From Methanofollis sp. (GTDB taxonomy: Archaea; Halobacteriota; Methanomicrobia; Methanomicrobiales; Methanofollaceae), in NCBI GenBank assembly GCA_028696365.1, contig JAQVHG010000049.1, forward strand, positions 1 to 10,795: a stretch of 10,795 bases of DNA, given 5' to 3'. Of this stretch, positions 6,710 through 10,795 are shown in pieces. A program made the translations under genes and the position numbers. The notes under the pieces are model-generated. The model worked only from the letters and a program-made list of their open reading frames with translations, was not told the origin of the DNA and searched no databases. The stretch's first letter is position 1; each line of letters begins with the position of its first letter.

Positions 6710-8716
6710 ATGGAAATGCAAAAGATCATTCACGCACTGGAGATCACACCAGGAAAAGGATCCCCCGTCCAACTGGACGAGACTTCGTACGACCCCGAGA
6801 TCAGGCCCCTCGTCGCCGCGGTTAACCGCACCAATTCCCAGAGATGGGAGATGCAGAGAAGGATCGACGACCTCGGCACAGACCACGCAGTCTACAAAAG
6901 TGCTGTCGTGGAGAGTCCAACCCCGACGCTCCTGCTAGACAGGGACCTCAGGGTTATCAGAGCAAATAATGCCTTCACAGTGATGAGCGGGATCGGTCAG
7001 GGGCAACTGACCGGAATGAATCTGCACACACTCTCCGTCACCACCGTGAAAGGTAAAAAGATTATCGACGCACTGAGTGATAATACCATCATATCTGGTG
7101 AATGCATCGTCGATCTGCCGACCGGAAAGAAATACCTCATGCAGCAGGCCGTCCCGGCCGCAGACTCAGAGGGAGTACCCAAATATATCCTGGTGCACCT
7201 CAATGACATCACCGCAGCACGCAAGCGGGAAGAAGAAGCTAGAAAGTTGATTGAAGAGGGTGAACAGAGAAACGAATGGATTTCAACAGTTCTCGACAGC
7301 ATCCCCTATCCCATCTCAATCACTGACCGTTCGATGAACTGGACCGGGATCAATAAAGCTTTTGCCGACATTTACGGTATCGACCGGAGAACAGCGATCG
7401 GAAGACATTGCAGTGCTACCAATGGTGAACTCTGCAACAAAGAAAAATGTGCCATACGGCAACTTGAGAAGAGCGGGAAGGAGTGGATCACCACCACCTT
7501 CGAGCGTGATGAGAGTAGCCTCAAACTCGGCGCCGCTCATCTCATAGACACCCGCGGCAAGAGGATCGGCTACATCGAGGTGATCGAGGACATCACTGGT
7601 CTCGTGCGTCAGCAGAGAGAGGTCGAAGAGCAGGCCGCCAGACTTGCAGAGAGTGCACGTGAGGTTGAGGTCGTCATGGAAGCCATGGCCGGAAGGGACT
7701 TCTCCCACGAGATTGAGATCCGCGAGGACGACCCTCTCAAGGAAGTGAAGGAGGATTACCTGAAGACGAGGGAAGCGCTGAGGAACGCAACCCTTGAACT
7801 CACCGGGGCGATCAAGGAGATCTCCGCTAGCACTGGCGAGGCGAGTCGTAGTGTCGAAGGGATCGCAGAGGCGGTCGAACGGATCGCAGGTCAGAGCCAA
7901 AATACCGCCAAAGACTCCAAGGACCAACTCGATAATATCGAAGGGTCTGCCGAGGCGATGGCTGGGCTCTCGGCCTCGGTTGAGGAGATCGCCGGCACCT
8001 GCCAGGAAGTGTTGCAGGTCACTGAGAAGAGCGCCGAGATCGGTGAAGAAGCAAACACACTGGGCCAGACTGCGGCATCAAAGATGGCAGAGGTGAAAGT
8101 CGCCACTGAGGGGAGCGTGAAGGAGATTGGCAAACTCAATGCCCAGATGAAGGAGATCGGAAAGATCGTCAAGTTGATCACCGAGATCTCCAACCAGACC
8201 AACCTTCTTGCGCTCAACGCCGCGATCGAGGCGGCGCGGGCCGGCGAACACGGCCGCGGGTTTGCGGTCGTCGCAGGGGAGGTGCGAAACCTTGCCGGCG
8301 AGTCGAAGAAGGCCACCGGCCAGATCGAAGAACTCATCACCGCCATCTATACCCAGAGTTCCAAGACCTCTGATGAGATCGAGAACTCCTACACCACGAT
8401 CCATGACGGGATTGAACGGGTCGACAAGACCCTCTACGCCCTCGACCAGATGGTCAGGATGTCAAAAGAGATCAGAGCGAGCGTGACCGAGATCGCCAAG
8501 GCCACCGAGGACCAGGCCAACGACACTGCCAGCGTCTCAGAGACGGTGGAACAGGTGAAGGCAAAGATGAGGGCAAACCTGAAGGCCGTCGAGGAAGTGG
8601 CCGCCCTGATCGAAGAGGTCTCGGCCTCGGCTGAAGAGGTCGGCGGCGGCGCCCAGGAAGTCGCGGGCATGGCGGCACACCTGGATGAGATGATCGACGA
8701 TTTCAAACTTGAATAA
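6710..8716 (+). CDS. Soluble methyl-accepting chemotaxis protein with two PAS domains
   Basis: 668 residues. Order: HAMP-like N-terminal stretch with D-P-E-I-R-P-L-V-A-A-V-N-R (28-40); PAS (60-170); PAS (188-298) with Cys234, Cys242 and Cys247 spaced C-x7-C-x4-C; HAMP-like linker R-D-F-S-H-E-I (about 318-365); coiled-coil signalling domain (about 370-668) whose tip N-Q-T-N-L-L-A-L-N-A-A-I-E-A-A-R-A-G-E starts at N495 and contacts CheA/CheW. No transmembrane helix is seen, so this is a cytosolic receptor sensing an internal signal such as redox or a bound cofactor (inferred). The C-terminus ends D-D-F-K-L-E, without the W-x-x-[FW] CheR-tethering peptide of some bacterial receptors. ATG 6710 has GAGG 7 bases upstream, and an in-frame TGA closes the frame about 40 bases before it. 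No che gene is adjacent, so it is an orphan receptor. Confidence 0.95.
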   Translation: MEMQKIIHALEITPGKGSPVQLDETSYDPEIRPLVAAVNRTNSQRWEMQRRIDDLGTDHAVYKSAVVESPTPTLLLDRDLRVIRANNAFTVMSGIGQGQLTGMNLHTLSVTTVKGKKIIDALSDNTIISGECIVDLPTGKKYLMQQAVPAADSEGVPKYILVHLNDITAARKREEEARKLIEEGEQRNEWISTVLDSIPYPISITDRSMNWTGINKAFADIYGIDRRTAIGRHCSATNGELCNKEKCAIRQLEKSGKEWITTTFERDESSLKLGAAHLIDTRGKRIGYIEVIEDITGLVRQQREVEEQAARLAESAREVEVVMEAMAGRDFSHEIEIREDDPLKEVKEDYLKTREALRNATLELTGAIKEISASTGEASRSVEGIAEAVERIAGQSQNTAKDSKDQLDNIEGSAEAMAGLSASVEEIAGTCQEVLQVTEKSAEIGEEANTLGQTAASKMAEVKVATEGSVKEIGKLNAQMKEIGKIVKLITEISNQTNLLALNAAIEAARAGEHGRGFAVVAGEVRNLAGESKKATGQIEELITAIYTQSSKTSDEIENSYTTIHDGIERVDKTLYALDQMVRMSKEIRASVTEIAKATEDQANDTASVSETVEQVKAKMRANLKAVEEVAALIEEVSASAEEVGGGAQEVAGMAAHLDEMIDDFKLE

Positions 8717-8724
8717 AGACCAAG

Positions 8725-8750
8725 GAAGGAGAGACGATCCTCTCTCCTTC
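8725..8750 (+). terminator. Hairpin after the chemotaxis receptor gene, candidate terminator
   Basis: GAAGGAGAGA (8725-8734) and TCTCTCCTTC (8741-8750) form a perfect 10-bp stem with a 6-base loop, starting 8 bases after the stop codon. No T-run follows, so it may be a 3'-end stabilising or processing hairpin rather than an intrinsic terminator. It is not related to the repeat family. Confidence 0.5.
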
Positions 8751-8773
8751 AGTTCTGTGGAACATCTGATCAT

Positions 8774-8870
8774 GACTCTGTAGAAATCATCTTGATGGTT
8801 CTATTCGCCTGGGGGCGTGCCACTCGAAACCCTCCGGCTTTCTTGACTGCTCGAAAATCATAGATTTTCT
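8774..8870. repeat. Repeat-family half copy, left end only
   Basis: GACTCTGTAGAAATCATC (8774-8791) is a slightly degraded family end. It is followed by CCTGGGGGCGTGCC and the AT palindrome shared with copy 4. It is cut off at 8870 where the next family end begins, with no right end of its own. Confidence 0.45.
8853..8869. repeat. AT-rich palindrome, second copy
   Basis: GAAAATCATAGATTTTC, identical over 17 bases to 5351-5367, lies directly against a family end at 8871. Sharing it with copy 4 suggests that it belongs to one subtype of the repeat family. Confidence 0.5.
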
Positions 8871-8966
8871 GGCTCTGTAGAAACCCTCGCCAATTCCTGG
8901 TGTGAGCGGTGACTCACCCAACCTTCCCCATCATCTCACTGGGGGCTGTGAGAAATAGCAGATATG
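8871..8966 (+). repeat. Repeat-family A-arm half copy
   Basis: The perfect family end GGCTCTGTAGAAACCCTC (8871-8888) is followed by GCCAATT, GTGACTCACC, CTTCCCC and CTGGGGGCT, the A-arm word order also seen reversed at 10299-10415. The B arm is missing: the next family end starts at 8967. It appears to have been truncated by a later insertion or by recombination between ends. Confidence 0.5.
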
Positions 8967-9093
8967 GGCTCTGTAGAAATCCCCAGGATGAAATTAATTC
9001 TCTGGCGGGGGGCTTGCCGCCCCCGGCCAAAGAGGTAGGAAGGTGGGTGACACACGTCTCATCCACACAAGAGGTGAGGGGTTCTACAGAGCC
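8967..9093 (-). mobile_element. MITE-like element, copy 6 (short, B to A order)
   Basis: This 127-bp copy has ends GGCTCTGTAGAAATCCCC (8967-8984) and GAGGGGTTCTACAGAGCC (9076-9093). The B-type hairpin GGCGGGGGGCTTGCCGCCCCC lies at about 9003-9023, then the A-type junction (reversed) with GGAAGGTGGGTGACACACG. It is the shortest complete copy. Its right end stops 9 bases before the TATAAA of the aminotransferase promoter. Flanks CAGATATG and GAAAATGG do not match. Confidence 0.6.
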
Positions 9094-9102
9094 GAAAATG
9101 GA

Positions 9103-9108
9103 TATAAA
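9103..9108 (+). promoter_or_regulatory. TATA box (TATAAA) for the aminotransferase gene
   Basis: TATAAA lies in an A-rich context (GAAAATGGATATAAACC, 9094-9110), with the purine-rich bases just upstream resembling a BRE. A start of transcription near 9133 would give a leader of about 35-47 bases. The promoter begins right at the border of repeat copy 6, so sequences further upstream have been replaced by the repeat. Confidence 0.5.
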
Positions 9109-9167
9109 CCAGACGATGATTCTCAAGTACATCCCTAGTTAGCACCCTTTATCCGCTTGAAAAACCA

Positions 9168-10298
9168 ATGCCATCTCTTATGCCTCTCCACGACTTCAAA
9201 CTCGAACGTTTCCTTGCACAGTACGAATTCTCAGCACCCCACCTTCTTTGTACTTCTGACTGCGAGTCGCTGCATCTCGCCGACCTCCTGGCGATGGAGG
9301 ACGGGGCCGAAGAACGGTTCAGGGACCTCTGGCTTGGCTACACCGAGTCGACTGGCAGCCCAGAGGTGCGCCGGGAGGTTGCGAGGATGTACTCCACCCT
9401 CGGTCCCGACGAGATCCTTCTCACTGCCGGGGCCGAAGAGTCGATCTATCTCTGCATGCATGCCATGCTCCACCCTGGTGACCACGCCGTCGTCATGTCC
9501 CCGGCCTACCAGTCCCTCCACGAGGTGGCAAGGTCCATCGGGTGCCGGGTCTCCCCCTGGACACTCCGCGACGAGGACGGGTGGCGCCCCGACATCGAGG
9601 CCCTCAAAGACCTCGTCACCAGGGAGACCGAGGCCGTGGTCATCAACACCCCGCACAACCCGACTGGATGCCACATGACCCTTGAAGAGTTTCGGGCGGT
9701 GAGGGACATCGCCGAGGACGCCGGGGCATGGGTCTTCTCAGACGAGGTCTACCGCCTCCTCGAGTACGATCCGGCCGACCGTCTCCCGCCGATGGCTGAC
9801 ATCTACGAGAAAGGAGTCTCAGTCGGGGTGATGTCCAAGGCCTTCGGGCTTGCCGGCCTGCGGATCGGGTGGACCGCGACGCAAGACGCCGACCTGCGCC
9901 GGCGGGTCGCCACCCTCAAGGACTACACCACCATCTGCTGCAGCGCCCCTTCAGAGTTCCTGACCGCACTCGCCCTCAGGCATACCGACGAGATCGTCGG
10001 CCGCAACCTCGGGATCATCAGGTCCAACCTCGCCCTCCTGGACGCCTTCTTCGCTCGCCACACCGACCTCTTCAACTGGATCCGCCCGACGGCCGGGGCC
10101 ATCGGGTTCCCGCGCCTGCTCACCGGCGAGAGTGCGGAGGACTTTGCCGTCAGGACCGTGCAGGCGAGCGGGGTGCTCCTCCTCCCCTCGACGGCCTATG
10201 AGTACGGCGACAGCCACTTCAGGGTCGGGTTCGCACGGACCGATATGCCCGCGGCCCTTCAGACCTTCGAAGACTATCTCGACGGCAAAACTGCCTGA
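9168..10298 (+). CDS. Class I/II PLP-dependent aminotransferase
   Basis: 376 residues, full length for a fold-type I aminotransferase of the aspartate aminotransferase superfamily. Landmarks: T-A-G-A-E-E-S-I (phosphate-binding turn), N-T-P-H-N-P-T-G (160-167) with Asn164, D192 and Y195 in F-S-D-E-V-Y-R (pyridine N and O3' contacts), Schiff-base Lys224 in S-K-A-F-G-L-A-G-L-R-I-G-W with Arg232 as a phosphate ligand, and Arg352 in F-R-V-G-F-A-R for the substrate carboxylate. It should transfer an amino group from an amino acid to a 2-oxo acid; the substrate is not readable, and related proteins include capreomycidine-synthase-like and broad-specificity enzymes. Probably cytosolic. No Shine-Dalgarno precedes ATG 9168; ATG 9180 would remove four residues and is equally plausible. 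It is monocistronic here, with repeats on both sides. Confidence 0.92.
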   Translation: MPSLMPLHDFKLERFLAQYEFSAPHLLCTSDCESLHLADLLAMEDGAEERFRDLWLGYTESTGSPEVRREVARMYSTLGPDEILLTAGAEESIYLCMHAMLHPGDHAVVMSPAYQSLHEVARSIGCRVSPWTLRDEDGWRPDIEALKDLVTRETEAVVINTPHNPTGCHMTLEEFRAVRDIAEDAGAWVFSDEVYRLLEYDPADRLPPMADIYEKGVSVGVMSKAFGLAGLRIGWTATQDADLRRRVATLKDYTTICCSAPSEFLTALALRHTDEIVGRNLGIIRSNLALLDAFFARHTDLFNWIRPTAGAIGFPRLLTGESAEDFAVRTVQASGVLLLPSTAYEYGDSHFRVGFARTDMPAALQTFEDYLDGKTA

Positions 10299-10415
10299 CC
10301 GGTTCCAGGGGTCCGGGGGATGTGAGCGGTAGAGAACTTGAGAGAGCCCCAGCGAGAAGATATGGGAAGGCGAGTGAGCCGCGCTCGCACCGAGAATTGG
10401 TGAGGGTTTACCATG
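10299..10415 (-). repeat. Decayed repeat-family copy (A end to the right)
   Basis: The reverse complement reads AAACCCTCACCAATT, then GTGCGAGCG, CTCACTCGCCTTCCC and GCTGGGGCTCT, the same word order as the A arm at 8871-8966 and in copies 2 and 4. A degraded end GAGGGTTTACC starts at 10402. The GGGGTCCGGGGG near 10309-10320 is the remnant of a GC arm. It begins within about 10 bases of the aminotransferase stop codon and may provide its 3' UTR. Confidence 0.45.
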
Positions 10416-10455
10416 AAAATGATCCTGACAATCAACCCAGGAGGTTTGTATGATG

Positions 10456-10615
10456 GGCTCTGTAGAAATCCTCTGGATGGATCTCTCTGGCCCCCCGCGC
10501 CAAGATAGGTCGTGGACGGCAATCCCTCTTCATGGTCATTGATGGTGCCTTCCCGCCTCAATCGCAATTCCGGGGGTCCGGGCGGCACTCGCCCCCGGCG
10601 CGTATGGTGAAGGAA
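10456..10615 (-). repeat. MITE-like element, copy 7 (B to A order, right end not seen)
   Basis: The perfect family end GGCTCTGTAGAAATCCTC (10456-10473) leads into ATGGATCTCTCT and a shortened B arm. Then come AGATAGGTCGTGGACGGCA and the A-arm hairpin CCGGGGG...CCCCCGG (10571-10599). The order matches the reverse complement of copy 1. No matching right-hand terminal repeat is found after the A arm (about 10615). Confidence 0.5.
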
Positions 10616-10689
10616 GGCACGTCGATCAGCACGGGGGATCAGGATAGTGATCGATTAAGACAGGTTGCCCCAATTGCAGAATCATTTCT

Positions 10690-10795
10690 GTCATCTCGCG
10701 ACGGGGGGTTGCACCCCCCGGACCCCCTACGACAAGACTAGGACGGGGGACGGCAACAATCCTCTGAACAGATCCATACTTCAGAAACCTCTTTC
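10690..10795 (-). repeat. Second B arm running off the window edge
   Basis: A hairpin CGGGGGG-TTGCA-CCCCCCG (10702-10720) is followed by GGACCCCC and ACTAGGACGGGGGACGGCA, closely resembling the B arm of copy 3 (reversed) and of copy 7. No family end precedes it. This is probably a further copy whose A part lies beyond the window. Confidence 0.45.

Noticed and set aside
6496..6825. Plus-strand frame of 109 aa overlapping the receptor start
   Set aside because: It has no ribosome binding site, runs into the receptor gene in a different phase and ends in low-complexity Arg/Pro sequence.
2641..10795. CRISPR array
   Set aside because: The repeated 18-bp words are terminal inverted repeats at irregular distances in both orientations, not direct repeats with uniform spacers, and no cas gene is present.
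10299..10795. Plus-strand frame 10532-10741 and similar short frames
   Set aside because: They consist of translated GC-hairpin repeat sequence and have no ribosome binding site.

Overview
The window looks archaeal, most probably from a methanogen of the order Methanomicrobiales. This is inferred from gene content: a multi-PAS histidine kinase with the H-D-I-L-N-Q-L dimerisation helix typical of methanogens, a UPF0280 protein, a cytosolic PAS-type chemotaxis receptor, and archaeal TATA-like elements ahead of genes. Genus cannot be fixed by eye.

Layout. (1) Bases 1-2532, plus strand: the 3' part of a large sensor histidine kinase, with its N-terminus outside the window. (2) Bases 2533-4478: about 2 kb of gene-poor DNA filled with GC-rich repeat copies, decayed coding pieces and one 45-codon ORF with a perfect Shine-Dalgarno sequence. 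(3) Bases 4479-5210, minus: UPF0280 protein (ApbE-like fold). (4) Bases 5640-6125, minus: universal stress protein. (5) Bases 6710-8716, plus: soluble PAS-PAS methyl-accepting chemotaxis protein, followed by a strong hairpin. (6) Bases 9168-10298, plus: class I/II PLP aminotransferase. (7) Bases 10299-10795: more repeat copies.

The five main genes do not form an operon: each is separated from the next by 400 bases or more, and the strand changes twice. Two (kinase and receptor) are sensory, one is a stress protein and two are metabolic or unassigned, so no shared pathway is visible.

The strongest unexplained signal is a repeat family occupying every intergenic gap and absent from the main genes. 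Complete copies are 127-234 bp and bounded by inverted repeats close to GGCTCTGTAGAAAYCCTC. Inside are two different GC-rich hairpin arms (A and B), so copies have an orientation. One copy (2641-2863) is flanked by 8-bp direct repeats matching at 7 of 8 positions, as expected for a transposase-mobilised MITE. About ten full, decayed, nested or half copies are recognisable. One lies between an archaeal promoter-like box and an oligo-T run, so it could be transcribed; others sit just upstream of the promoters of three genes. No transposase is encoded in the window.
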